From NCBI GenBank assembly GCA_016801845.1, contig CM028924.1, forward strand, positions 2,125,501 through 2,189,500: a stretch of 64,000 bases of DNA, written 5' to 3'. This document shows, in pieces, positions 14,201 through 26,378 of this stretch (position 1 is the first letter of the stretch; each line of letters starts with the position of its first letter). The notes under the pieces were generated by a model. The model made no database searches. It was not told the DNA's origin and saw only the letters and a list, made by a program, of their open reading frames with translations. Source of the stretch: Polydactylus sextarius. Its lineage: Eukaryota > Chordata > Actinopteri > Polynemidae. The position numbers were made by a program, and so were the translations under genes.

Positions 14201-17200
14201 CCAGAGGTTTGCTGTGAGTTTTCTTGTTAAATATTCTTTATGTAACCTGACGTGCCGAGAACATCGTTAAAAAAAAAAGCAGCATGAGTAAATATTATCA
14301 GAGCTGCAGATATGGATGTGATGTCGGCTTACTCACTTATCTATTCAACTGCAGAAAGTGCTGGAGTGGTTATGGTTAATAAAATAGTTAAAGCTGTGTG
14401 TGTGTGTGATTTTACACTAATGTCACTCACTGACTGTTGTCTGCCTTTGTAAGCGAGCGTGTTTTTCTGATTTTGCATTTGAATATATTTAATCTTCTGC
14501 GTCTGCGTTTGGCTCTTTAAATTTACATCAGAGCATCTTTGTAAAAGGAAAAAAAAAAAAAAAAACCTCCAGCAGCAAAAGCAGCCAGTGACTGTGAACA
14601 TGTTAGTTGGTCTCATATGGGAATCTGAAGACATTACAGCCGAGTGGTAATGGTTTTAGAAACAGATGGAGAAGAGTTGGCCTCTGCTGTGTAAAGTAAA
14701 GCGGTGAGTTATTCAGCCTTAAGGCGGTTGCTTTTTGAAGCTGACACTACACTGATGCTACATATACAGTATATTGCCTCTACACAGTGGATTTTTGATG
14801 TTGTCAGATTTATTTAGATAAAGTGATAAAATCAGAGTAATTCACGCAGTACGTCACTTTCTTCTGCAAACCAGGGAATATGAATGAATTAATGCGTCAG
14901 TGTTTGTGTCTCACGTTGTCTATTTTGTTTGTGTTTATGTGTGTGTGTCTTTACAGGGACGTATTAATAGAGTCACATGACAGAGCTCTGACCAAAGTAG
15001 AAGAGGACGTCAGACAACAAATGGTCTCAAAGGTAAATTCCTCAACAATACTAACAAGTGACGAATAAACTTAGCAGCTGCTTTGAGCTTATTTGTAGGA
15101 TCAGGATTTTACCTGTTTAAGGCAGTTAAAGTGACGGTTCAGAGTAACATGAACCCAGAGTCTAATTCATCATGAATACATGTTAAACATGATATTTTAC
15201 GTTGGTTGAAGTAATATCCAGTTTGACCGTCTTTTGTTTTCACAACCAAATAGTTAACAATGAAAGTAAATGGGGCAGTCAGCCAAACGTATCTAAATTG
15301 TCATTTTTTAACCACTAATAAAGCTCAAAATATCACTTCACTTCAGCAGTAGCATGAATAGGGTCCCTACACATAAACTGAAGTACTGATAACTTAGTAA
15401 GTGAACCCAGAGTTTATTAAAAACACTGTTTTACAAGACTTACCCAACGTCTGGTTTTATAATAACTAGTGATGAAGGTTGTTCCACATCAGCAGATTCA
15501 ACATTTTCCTCGCTCTTCACAGACACATTAACCTGTTGTTCAGGGAAATGACAAATCTGCTGATCTGGTCAAAGTGAAGTGATATTTTGAGCTTTATTAG
15601 TGGTTAAAAAATGTCAATTTATATATGTTTGGCTGACTGCCCCATTTACTTTCATTCACTATTTAGTTGTGAAAACAAAAGACGGTCAAACTCAATATTA
15701 CTTCAACCAACGTAAAATATCCCTTGAGGGGGAGTTTGACTGATCCGTTACTATCCATTGTGATCACTTAAAACAAACTTTTAAAACATCTTTGTTAGCA
15801 AGTTATTAACCTTCCAACTTATTGAATATCAGTTCGGTTCAACATCCTGAAATGACACAGTGAAGCTAAACTATACAGACAAAATGTCATAAAAGACTTG
15901 AACTGGGATTGGATGGGAAAAAAATCATAATCTAATTGTTTAGTGCGACTGGAAATTGTTTATATGGTCCATGGATGTAATGTTTTAATCATGCATGATA
16001 AACTTTAGCGAATCAAAACATTATTCATAAGCTTTAGCGTCTACGGGGGTAATAGTTTACGACTGGCAACATTTAGTTCCAGTGCGCTGAAATAAACAGA
16101 CATTTAGGACACAATCCAAGCCTTTGTCACAGTTCAGAGGAGTTTAACAGGGAGGATCCTGACACACAATGTGGATAAGATTATGAGGCTCCAAGACCAC
16201 CAGTCTGTTTGACACCAGATAAACTAAACACACACACACACACACACACACAGTTGCAAAACCAATCTGTTTTTTATTATTCTAACAGTGTAGTAGTTTC
16301 TCGTTTGTGCACTGTCTGACTGTCTGACAGTCTGACTGGCGGCAACAGTCGCTGAGGTTTTAGCTGAACATCACAACAACAATGACAAAAAACATTAAAA
16401 ACTAGAATTCCATTAAATCACTTTTGTCTCATACTTCATTTCTGTCTTTTCTACAAATTAATCTCAGCAACATTGTTGCTGTGCGAACACTGTGTTTGTG
16501 CCTTTGGTTAAAAATACAGAAATACATTTTTGCGGTTGAGTTTGAACTGCACCAGTTGTCAGGTTATGAGCAGTAAATCATCTGCATACAGGAAACCAGA
16601 ACATAGTACTGCACATATTCAAATGCACTGATTTTTTTTAATGCATATTTTATGGTCAGCGTGAAGTAGAACGGATCGACAGACAATCAACATACCTCTA
16701 ATTATTTATTCATCAGTTTTAAATGATACACATTATAATGTCAGAGATTTATAATAAACAGTCTGTGATTCTCTTAAACTGAGGGTTAAAAGTTTTTTTC
16801 GGTTTCAGTTCAGTTCTCTCTGCGCAAACCGCTGCCCCACTTCTGCTGCAAAAACACATTCAACCCCACAAACCCAATGTGTCATCAAACATTTTGGGTC
16901 ACAGAGATTCTGTTCTATTTGATTCTATTCTTCCTTTTCATCTAACAGATATATAAAAAGAAATAAAAAACGTGACAGCACGTCCCATATTAGATCTACT
17001 GCACATGTCGACTGATTCACCAGGATGGTTTCCAGACACGCGTCCATGCTGGGTATTGTTCAGTGAGTGCTTCCTGACTTCACATGGGTTGATACCCATT
17101 AAAAGGAAGTGGTCACTCTTGTGCACTTTTTATATACAAACAGCAGCTGTGTACATACGCACACTCATTCGCACCCAAAAGGATACACACACATAAACCA

Positions 17201-18241
17201 TCCATGCTCCTCACACGTACGTTCACCCAACAAAGAGGAAGTGGTGTTTTCTCATTTGATTCAGCACACGCAATCTTGGTCTCTCGTACAGTTTCTCAAA
17301 CCCCAAACATAATACTCACACACTCACAGGCTCAAAGATACACATTTTCACACGCCATTCTCTCCCTCTCTTACACCCACATCCACTATTTCTCCTTTTT
17401 TTTAACACTTACAGACATAAATGCACACACACACACACACACACACACAGATAAACACACACACTGTCAGAGCCACAATGATCCCAACCCGTGGCTCTGA
17501 AGCTCGGTTTGTCTTGATTTCTGCTGCTGGAAGAGAAAACAAGGTGGCCTCGGTCAAACTAAACTAAAAATATGTCACACGCGACTTTGGCCTCATTCTT
17601 CTAAGAGGCGCGCTGTGTTTTATGTCCCTGACAATTCATTTTTTGAGTGGCAGGGAGTGATGACAAGGCCAGTGACACTACTGTCAGTGTCACACTCTCT
17701 GTGACAGTCATGAAAATAGTTAAGACATTGTTGACATTTAGAAATCAGGCCACTAATGACAAGTAATGTATCATCAGAAGTGTTTTATAGAGACTAGAGA
17801 CTGAGGGTATAACTGTGTTTGACCTGAAATGTTTAATAAAACTTTTCATTTGTGATATTTTCAGGTTGTATGTTCATTTTTTTTTTTTTTTGTATCCAAC
17901 ATTTTTAAAATCCCACTGTTGTCTCCTCTTGTCAGTCTCAGTGCTTCTTGTTACACAAAGCTTTGTGTGACCTTCCTCCTTCCTGTTTATATCATGAAGA
18001 AATCAACACTTCACAGTCTCTTTTAGGACTCTGAATTACAGACAGGCTTTGGGATGTGGGTTAGACTGAACTCTACTTAAAGTTTACGAACTATATACAT
18101 ATAAATATACACTAATGTTTTTTGATGGTAAAAAAAAAAGTGTATTTTTATTGCTTTGTTCTCAAAGAAAAAAGTCTCTTTGTACGATGCCACATTGTCA
18201 TTATTGTGTGTGAGAATGAACACATACACTCACACCCTCAG

Positions 18242-18301
<60 letters not shown>

Positions 18302-21300
18302 CCCTCCCTCTTTGTCTTTGATTCTGCAGCTGGCTGCCACACTGGAGGAGCAGAAAACCCAGAGTGCATTGCACCTGAGGGAGCGGATGGAGGAGTTTCG
18401 CCGGGAGGCGGATGCAGAGCTGACGATCGACAGGGAGAAGAACCGTTTGATGATTTTACGATATCACCAAGACGGCGTGCAGCTTCAGCAGAAAGTATGA
18501 GGAGCATTTAATAACAGTGAAATATATTTGAGATACGAACCGTATATTTACATATTCATATAAAAGGACTTCTGTTGTCATAACATTCAGGTTTGAGAAA
18601 TGAATCAGAAAAGACAGAAACAGAAAGTCATTCCTTATCTTCTCTCCAGCTCGTCTGGCCTGTTCTCCCTCCGTTGTTTCACTTCCCATCATGTCTGACT
18701 GTCTCTACCTTCCAGGAATTTAAAACCAGGAGTTGCCGCTTTGCTTTTGCGTGAAACACTTGACCTGCGTGCCTCTCTTATTTCTGCTAATGCGTACGCC
18801 TGTGTGATTAGTTCCCCAATGCGCTGCACACTACTGGAACCGCTGTTATGCATGCAGACGGCGTGGATGCCTCTGTGTTGAGGTTCTGTTTGTACTGAAA
18901 GGATAAAGAAAGAAGAAAGACAAATAGAGACGGTTAAATCCAGACAATGGGAGTTAGACAGAAGAAAACAATGAGACGTTAGGTGAAGAAGCCTCCTACA
19001 TTTATCCACACCCTGAAATATAAATCCACCCACCGGTTACTTATCATCACTTACACCTTATGTGTTAAGAGTAAAAAGCACAAGAGTTTCAACAGATTTC
19101 AGGTAGTGACTGTTGACAAATTTCCACATTGTTGTAAAATTAAGAATTCCAGCTCAGTCGCTTCTGCTCCCACTCTGTCTGGCACTTCTAGTTCCCTCCA
19201 CACCCACTTTAAGTACAAAATGTTAGAGAAACAAACAAACAAATAAATAATAAATAAAATAAAAACATGCTGCGCCCAACATACGATGCAGAGCTTCTTA
19301 AAGTCTGGTAACGTTTATGTCATCTTGAGTTCCCTGTAATCTTTGCAAAACATTTCATTTTCACGAGTCGGTGTGAAAATTGTGCCAAAACTAAAATAGC
19401 GTTTATTTTATAAGTGCTATTTGAGATTTGGGCTTTGTGACGAATTAAATTTATGAATGAATAGTTTCACAAAAAAACAGAAATTGTAGCAAAGACATAA
19501 TTCAGTGAGAATGTAAATACACACAGATTTTAACCTTTTTTTTTTTTTTTTCCTTCCCCAGCTGGAGGAGAGCAGACGGGAGCTGCGAGGATTAAAAGAG
19601 GAGCTGCAGGAGGAGAAGAGGAAACGAGGTGAACAGCAGGAGCAGGAGGTGCTTCACCTCAACCAAACTAAAGCTGAGCTGCAGCTAATTACTGAGAGGA
19701 ATGCTGAACTTCAAGAGGAGGTGTGTGTGTGTGTGTGTGTGTCGCCAGTTTGTGTTTATATTGTCCTCACAAAAAAAATAACAAAAGACAAGGAAAAAAA
19801 AAGTTGTCACTGTCAGTGCACTGTGCTTCTTATAGTTCCATTGATGTGTTTGTGTGCCAATGCTTTTCAAACAGAGCTGGATTAAATTTAGTAGGTGTGT
19901 GAGTGTGGTCACAGCAAAACGAAAAGAGAGAGAGAGACGGAGACAGACAGAGTTCATATTTACTTTGGCAGCAGAGTGTGCAATGATGGATTTCTGTGCC
20001 AGCTTCTAAATGGAGCTGTATTAAAGTGTGAAACAAAAAAGTCAAAAGAAGGAGGCAGCACACATGGGAAGTAGGATGAAGAGCCCGAAGGAAGGAAGCA
20101 GCGTAATGGTGGCTACACTGTGTGTGTGTGTGTGTGTTTCAGAGGGAGTGAATGAAAAAAAAGCTAATTTTGTGAACAAGACCAAAAAAAAAAAGAAAAA
20201 AACGGAACAGGAAGGACACACAGCGTCCTGAAGTGATGAGCAAGAGACCCACATCCAGAATGTGTATATAAGAGGATGGTTAGAGTCACGACATCTCAAC
20301 TGTCTCACCACTGACACACATACAATCACATAAACAAATATCTAAATCGGTCTGTAGCTCAACTGTCACAGTGACGGTCCAGAGTAATTTGAACCCTACT
20401 GGTCTAATTCACCATGAATACGAGTCAAACTCCCCCTCAAGATATGTTACGTTGGTTGAAGTAATATCAAGTTTGACCGTCTTTTGTTTTCACAACCAAA
20501 TAATGAAACAACTAAAACAATGAAAGTAAATGGGGCAGTCAGTCAAACATGTTCGTGACGTGTTCCACATCAGCAGATTCAACATTTTCCTGAACAACAG
20601 GTCGATGAAAGTAAGTAGAGCAGTCAAATGTATCTAAAGTTTTTTAACCACTAATAAAGCTCAAAATATCAATGGTGAATATCAAAATAATATCAAAATG
20701 ATGAATCTGTTGATGTGGAACATCCTTCATCACCAGTTGTTATAAAACCAGACGTTGGGTAAGTTTTGTAAAACTGTTTTTAATAAACTCTGGGTTCACT
20801 TACTAAGTTATCAGTACTTCAGTTTATGTGTAGGGACCCTATTCATGCTACTGCTGAAGTAAGTGATATTTTGAGCTTTATTAGTGGTTAAAAAATGATA
20901 ATTTAGATACGTTTACTTTCATTGTTAACTATTTGGTTGTGAAAACAAAAGACGGTCAAACTGGATATTACTTCAACCAACGTAAATGTCTCTCTTTAGG
21001 TGGAGTTGAGGACTCGTATTCATGGTGATTACTCTGGTTCATCAATTTAATTCTAACTTTGTTTATATTTTACAATATCCTCCATCGTCATCTGTTAGTT
21101 GTGCCACATGTTCACCAAGTGGTTGTTGACTTTTGTCTGTTTACCAGTTTGTGTTTGACAGGAACCAGTTGATGAGAGCAGTGAGACTGATGTAAAACAG
21201 AGAAGTTACAAGCTGTGAAAAAAAAAACAATGAACTGAAAGATGCTGTAAGAGTCAGTAGAGCTGTTGGGAAGTGATGATTTTCTGAGGCTTCACTACAA

Positions 21301-22950
21301 CACGCGACACCTTTTATTATTAAGAAGCAATTTGATCCAATTTAATAAAAGATTCATTATTTCCGCTTGACGTGTGTTTGCATGAGCTTGACAGAAAACT
21401 GCTGCAGCACCAGTGGAATAATAAGTGAGTGCTGCTCATTTTCAGGGGAAATTATTCAGTTTTAAAGATGAAACGTGAACCGTGTGTGGTTTATCAACAC
21501 ACAAGTCAAACGATACCACAACGATGAGATATGTGTCATATCACTCATTCTTTTAGAAACAAGTGTTGAAAATTAATAGTTGCATACTTGCATCAGATAA
21601 CCTGTTTATGGTTAGTCAGTGTGTCCCTAAATAATAAGATATATCTCCTCCTCCTCCCTTTGTGTCCTCTCCGTCTGACAGCTGTATAACAGCCTTTTCT
21701 TTTTGTCCACACGCTGTCTTTTTAACCGCTTCCCTGTCTCAGACCGCTTGTCCACGGAGGTTCAACCAGTTCAAGGTGCCCTGATGCCAATTTCACAGCT
21801 GACATGCTCTTTTATGTCCTTCATGGGTCTTCAGCACAGCAGCACCTCCCCCCACCACCACCTCCTTTCTTTCTTTCTGTTCCCTCTCATCCAATTTAAA
21901 GAGGCTTTTTTTTTTTACTCTGCTGTGTTTGGAGTTTTAGAGCAAATCAATCAGTATAGTCAATGTGAATTGGCTTTCTTTTCTGTTCTTCAGTTCTGTC
22001 CCTAATGATCTCTTAGTTCTTATCTAATTCAAACCCAAGCTTCTGTCACCCTCTTCTTTAGAAAACTTTTATTGATCTGTGGACGGTGGTGTGTGTGTGT
22101 GTGTGTGTGTGTGTGAGAGTGTTGGTTTGAGATAATCAGGTTTTGATCTTGACCTTGTGATATCGCTCAGTTGCCATGACACTGTAGCAGCGTTTCATCA
22201 TTGTGTGTATGAGCGACCTCTCATCTAGTCTGGCTTCAAGACGGAAAAACAAGAGACAACCTCTGGGGATGGAGGAATCTTCTTAGGACTGAACAAGAGA
22301 GTCAAAAATTAAAATAACAATCATATTTTGTATGTGAAAATACATGAAAACAAGACTTTTAACTGATCAGAGAACCCTGTTTGTCAGGGTTTAAAAGTCA
22401 CATCTGACATTTTTTTGATGAACTTGCATAGTTTGAACTAATGTCGCAACTTTACCACTGAGAATATGACACCGATCAACACTTCCCATAATTCCTTTTC
22501 ACAGCTCCACTGTTCTAGGTTTGCTTGAATAGTCTTAATCATTATAATCAGTGGACACATTCATCAACACACACGCAGACACACACATAAACACACTCTG
22601 GTAATTTGGTCGTGCCCCATTCTGTCTGAAATGTCTTTTGTCCTTCGATGTTTTGTTTTGGTTTATTTCCTCTCTACCCCACCCAGACTCTTCCTCTCTG
22701 CCCTTCTTTCTTTACGTTGTCTCCACCCTCTCATCCTCACTCTTCCTTGACTCTTCTTGACCCCCTCACGCTCCCCTCCCCCACCCCCACCCCCCCCATC
22801 CTTCCTCAGCTTTGTTGCAGATGAACCAGGACAAGAGCAAAAGGTCACTGTGTCTGACGGAAAAGACGCCTGACCTCTGACCTCCCACTAACAGCCACAC
22901 TGTTCACGGTTCAGAGCAGTCGCACACAACACAACACGCACAAGGTCAAA

Positions 22951-22994
<44 letters not shown>

Positions 22995-23115
22995 ATATGT
23001 TTTATTTCCATTTGAATGTGATTGTCCTTCTGAAAACAAGATTACAAGCATCACCACATGATGCTTAGTATTTTTTTTAGTTTTAGTAGATTTTTAGTAG
23101 TTTTGTATTTGTACA

Positions 23116-23165
<50 letters not shown>

Positions 23166-23316
23166 CAGTGTAATGTGGTTTACAGTGTCAGATTAAAAGT
23201 AGGGGCTCTGTGAATCTGCGTGTGACTTCCATCTAATAGTCCTGTAATCCTGCTCTCACTAGGAGCCCCTAATGATGGCTGTCTCTCTCTACAGCTAGAC
23301 TGGCATGCACGACACC

Positions 23317-23353
<37 letters not shown>

Positions 23354-25939
23354 TACACACACGTCTGCATATAACATAAGCAGGCAGGAAAGAGACTTTC
23401 CTACACACTCAGAGAGAAAGAGGTCTGCAAACACGTCTGCAAATTGTCACACATTCAAATAATAACTGAAAATAATTGCATGTGGTGTCACATGCAACAC
23501 ATGGAATATGAATATAGTTGCATATAGGAAACTACGCAAACATACACACGTGTTTTCAATTATAAAGACACATAAAAAAAAAAGCCATACACACATCTAA
23601 GTTGTGAAAAAAAAAAAGGCATAGACACATTTTGGTCAAGTGGTCCTCCAACACATGTTGCGTATGAAGCATTTTAGCACTTAGCAGATGGGAAATTACT
23701 GTACATATATCACCTTCAAAGACACATACAACTCCCATTAAGGCAACATATGTTTAGGTTCGTCCCTTAGCTTATAATCAGTGTGTGTGCCCTGCAAACA
23801 AGAGCTGTTCACACAAAACTACACATCAGACAATCGAGCAAATTCCTGGTGAAACTGGTCGATCCATAAATGTTATTTTCCCCGGTGTGGTTACTGAAGC
23901 TATTGAAAGGTCACTAATTATCATGTTCTATTCTACAACTAATTAGTTAATCAACTGAGTCTGACAAAGTCATATTTTTCTCACAAGTGGATCAAATTAC
24001 AGGATAAACCAGGGTCAAATTCCTCGTACGCATACACACACCAGAGGATGCGTCAGGTTGCACGCTCCTTTTCTTCATCGTTACACTGAATTAAAAATGG
24101 TTATAAAGTCACTTGTTTATTGGTTTGAACTCCTTCAAAATAAAAGCAGAAGGAAGTCACATTCTGCTTCTTCTTTACAATAAATAGTTCAAATCAATTA
24201 AGAATAAAATACACTTGTTGTCCAATTAATACACGCTGGGTTTTTACAGCCCCAGCTGAGTTGATAACCTTAGTATTCATCATTGTTATGTAATTATCAC
24301 TTACGGCCACAGTGGGAGAGTTGAATTCATTTTCTGATGAAAGTGAAGTGGTCTGGTCTTGTTATAGATGTGATTATAATTAGAATAAAGCTATTATTAA
24401 AGCCGTATAATAGACAAACAGCCTATAACATAGGTAGCATTTTTTACTAATTTTGACACCTGGAATTTTTATGATGCATATAACATTACATCTGTTATCA
24501 AATACAAGATGGATATAATGATGTAAACCATCCAATCGACACGTGCTGGTAATTAAACGAGCCAGTGAACAGTATTTATGGTCACGTGTCGTATTGGAAG
24601 CTAATAAATGAAAGTCCCTTTATGAGAGCAGCTTTTTATTTTTATAAAATTTGACACGAAACATGAAGTGATCCGCTTCCTTTTCCCGTCAGGTTGACTC
24701 ATAACAACACCTGCGGTTTGTTTCAATCAGAGATTCAGTTTTCTGAAGATTTGCACATGAACTTAATGTTTACGTCTCAGTTTGGATCTAGTTTGAATCT
24801 TTAGCATCATGCGTGTTTCACTTTGTTGCTTTAATTGGAGATTCTAACTCTTTCTGCTTTTGTAATGCATGATACAGTTCAGTGTGTGCTACACTCAGAT
24901 CACTGTGACTGTGTTAGGGCAGCTTGCCTGCGCAGGTCTTGTTGACCAAGTCTCTTTGACTTTGTCAGTTTCTTAGTGTCACTGAGCTGCTCAGAGCGGT
25001 CACACGTTTTTTCTCCGCGTGCTCGATAAAACTGAGTTTTAGGCTGAAATATAAATGATTCTCTTTTTTGTTTCTCTGTCTCTAACAATCCAACTGTGTC
25101 AAATGTTACTCTCTGTTATCACCTTCAGACTTTCACATTCTCACTACTAAGGCCTTTAGGGAATCCCAGTAGAGTGTCTGAAACACTAGGAGAAGCTTTT
25201 TGAGCAACGATTTTTATATGTGAGCTCCCATTTTCGCTTGTTTTGTGTATGAGCCTGAGCTAAATGGTGAAAAAACACACAGTCCTACAAAATGTACCAT
25301 AACATCTTCAAATCATCTTATTCTCGTTGTCCGTGTCTGGTCCTACAAGCACCAACTGTTGTTTACGTTTCCTAATTTAATTTTCCATGTAAATAAGTTA
25401 GCTTTATTGGTGGTAAATGAGCTGTTTAAGATACTAGACTATGTCCTTGTACCATACCGGTCATGCTTCTACTCTCTCTATCCCTAAACATCCTCCAGGT
25501 GGCGCTACTCCAGGAGACAGTGCGCAGGGAGTGTGAGGAGAGGGAGGAGCTGACTGCTGCTCTCACTAAAGCTAAAGAGGAGCTCGCTGGGCTGCGTTCC
25601 TCAACGTCTCATCACGACTCCTACAGTTCTCCTCTGAACCCGGTCGAAAGACGAACGCCCCCGAGGGGCCAACATTTCTATTTCCATAGTCGAAGCCGAG
25701 TTCCTCTTATCCGCTCTTCAACCTCTGCAAACACGCTTCGACCCTCCCCTGCCTGCACAGACAAAGACAGAGGTCACGGCAGCGATGGTGAAGGAGCAGG
25801 GAGGTGTTTGGAGTCCAAGTCCTGGAAAGATACGAGGGTGTCGGGTCGTGAAAAACTGCCCAGACTGAAAACAAACAACACTGCAACTGAAGTAAATCAT
25901 AACATTAGTTTAGTGACAAGAAGGAAGGAGAGGCTGTAA
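4794..25939 (+). CDS. lekr1: lekr1-like coiled-coil gene, 3' portion (multi-exon)
   Basis: Spliced gene read from exons at 4794-4846 (tentative), 6779-6856, 8318-8521, 14957-15032, 18330-18494, 19562-19720 and 25499-25939; every junction keeps phase and the joined frame is open for about 375 residues to a TAA stop. The product is almost wholly charged coiled coil (long runs of E, K, R, Q and L in heptads), with a basic, Ser/Thr/Pro-rich, non-coiled tail of about 110 residues in the last exon. It should form an extended dimeric rod; no enzyme motif is visible and the molecular role is unknown. The name rests on Leu/Glu/Lys richness and on lying directly upstream of ccnl1, as LEKR1 does in human. 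Another coiled-coil protein (a CCDC or CEP family member) cannot be excluded without a search. The 5' exons and promoter are not seen. Introns are 1.1-6.4 kb and rich in repeats. Confidence 0.62.
6779..6856 (+). CDS. lekr1: lekr1-like exon, coiled coil
   Basis: Acceptor tgtctccag and donor CAG|gtacac bound 78 bases. Read with two incoming bases this gives EERKRREEQLSQQEISRKEH and then RGELL, a strongly charged helix that runs into the next exon in phase (AG|G, Arg). Confidence 0.7.
7176..7200. repeat. (CA)n microsatellite
   Basis: About 12 CA units; further CA-rich sequence at 7302-7320 and 7340-7360. Confidence 0.9.
8193..8232. repeat. (GT)n microsatellite
   Basis: About 19 units, 85 bases upstream of the 8318 exon of the lekr1-like gene. 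Confidence 0.95.
8318..8521 (+). CDS. lekr1: lekr1-like exon, coiled coil
   Basis: 204 bases in phase 2-2 encode a 68-residue helix beginning LKAELEEKQERWLSCQQR, with a second block RLRETLEKVQQKTKELKRE. The donor is weak (AAAG|gtttgg), and nine bases into the intron a (TTCTA)6 microsatellite begins. Highly confident as coding because of composition and phase continuity on both sides. Confidence 0.85.
8531..8560. repeat. (TTCTA)6 microsatellite
   Basis: Six pentanucleotide units starting nine bases inside the intron after the 8521 donor. Confidence 0.95.
9283..9440. mobile_element. Foldback element fragment (copy 4)
   Basis: Carries the internal blocks of the copy 1 family (ccaaacgtatctaaattgtc, aaagctcaaaatatcacttc, gaatctgctgatgtggaaca) but lacks both termini. 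Lies in an intron of the lekr1-like gene. Confidence 0.7.
10675..10703. repeat. (GT)n microsatellite
   Basis: About 14 units, intronic. Confidence 0.93.
12711..12747. repeat. (CACACACACATCA)n minisatellite
   Basis: Three 13-base units of CA runs punctuated by TCA. Confidence 0.85.
14957..15032 (+). CDS. lekr1: lekr1-like exon, coiled coil
   Basis: 76 bases after a tctttacag acceptor read DVLIESHDRALTKVEEDVRQ then QMVSK, ending at a good donor (AAG|gtaaat) in phase 0. The preceding AG|G junction gives Arg, so the chain reads KRERDVLIESHDRAL, a typical continuous coiled coil. Confidence 0.8.
15126..15771. mobile_element. Foldback element, copy 2
   Basis: Begins TTAAAGTGACGGTTCAGAG and ends with a degraded inverted terminus at CACTTAA. 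Shares gggtccctacacataaactg and the other internal blocks with copy 1. It lies 95 bases after an exon of the lekr1-like gene. Confidence 0.75.
16228..16252. repeat. (CA)n microsatellite
   Basis: About 12 units, intronic; a second CA run lies at 17424-17449. Confidence 0.93.
18245..18299. repeat. (GT)27 microsatellite next to a splice acceptor
   Basis: Ends 30 bases before the 18330 exon, so it sits across the expected branch-point region. Confidence 0.95.
18330..18494 (+). CDS. lekr1: lekr1-like exon, coiled coil
   Basis: 165 bases, phase 0-0, begin LAATLEEQKTQSALHLRERM and end QLQQK. The acceptor (gattctgcag) lies 30 bases after a (GT)27 microsatellite. The donor is AAA|gtatga. The frame is open and heptad-like throughout. 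Confidence 0.85.
19562..19720 (+). CDS. lekr1: lekr1-like exon, coiled coil
   Basis: 159 bases, phase 0-0, start LEESRRELRGLKEELQEEKR and end RNAELQEE. The acceptor follows a long poly-T tract. The donor GT is the first unit of a (GT)11 microsatellite, so donor strength depends on the repeat. Confidence 0.85.
19721..19742. repeat. (GT)11 microsatellite forming a splice donor
   Basis: Its first GT is the donor of the 19562-19720 exon. Confidence 0.9.
20370..21050. mobile_element. Foldback element, copy 3
   Basis: Begins AGTGACGGTCCAGAGTAA and ends TTACTCTGGTTCATCAATTTAA-like sequence in inverted orientation; internally rearranged with small deletions. Intronic in the lekr1-like gene. Confidence 0.72.
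22089..22115. repeat. (GT)n microsatellite
   Basis: About 13 units, intronic. Confidence 0.93.
22954..23161. repeat. Two (GT)n microsatellites
   Basis: Runs at about 22954-22991 and 23119-23161; a CA run follows at 23310-23348. Runs of opposite type (GT then CA) can pair in the transcript. Confidence 0.9.
25499..25939 (+). CDS. lekr1: lekr1-like terminal coding exon
   Basis: Starts after a catcctccag acceptor in phase 0 with VALLQETVRRECEEREELTA. It keeps coiled-coil character for about 35 residues, then becomes a basic Ser/Thr/Pro-rich tail and ends RRKERL-TAA. At 147 codons it is far longer than expected by chance. No canonical AATAAA was noticed in the next few hundred bases. Confidence 0.8.
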   Translation: MALLQETVRRECEEREELTAALTKAKEELAGLRSSTSHHDSYSSPLNPVERRTPPRGQHFYFHSRSRVPLIRSSTSANTLRPSPACTDKDRGHGSDGEGAGRCLESKSWKDTRVSGREKLPRLKTNNTATEVNHNISLVTRRKERL

Positions 25940-26349
25940 AAAGCACACATAATTAAGAAAAAAATAGCATCTTTGTTTTAGTATTTATTATTATTATTTG
26001 CCTTTTAAATTTTAATCTAATCTGCTTGTGTCAGTTCTGACTGTTCACCAGGAAAGTCCCCGGACACAAACTCTCCAACAGACATGTACTTGTTTTCTCA
26101 CGACCCGAGTCACGCCGAGTCTCACTGGCACGCACAGGATTTCACAGACAAACACCCCCGCACGCTCTAGACTATATGCATACACACATTTACACGCATA
26201 CACATGCAAACACACACAGCCACACACACACACTCAGTCAGTCACAAGGGCAGAGCTGAAGGAGCATGACAGCATGTCCCCTGCCACCTGTGGACACAAA
26301 CAAAAAAGGCAGGCAAAGACAAAAGATACTGTAACACAAGCACCCCCAG

Positions 26350-26378
26350 ACACACACACACACACACACACACACACA
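26350..26378. repeat. (CA)n microsatellite
   Basis: About 14 units in the intergenic region after the lekr1-like gene; a second CA run is at 28813-28834. Confidence 0.93.

Noticed and set aside
18122..18511. 129-codon ORF over the 18330 exon in another frame
   Set aside because: Translates the GT repeat as VCVC and the real exon out of frame; the phase-0 coiled-coil frame is clearly right.
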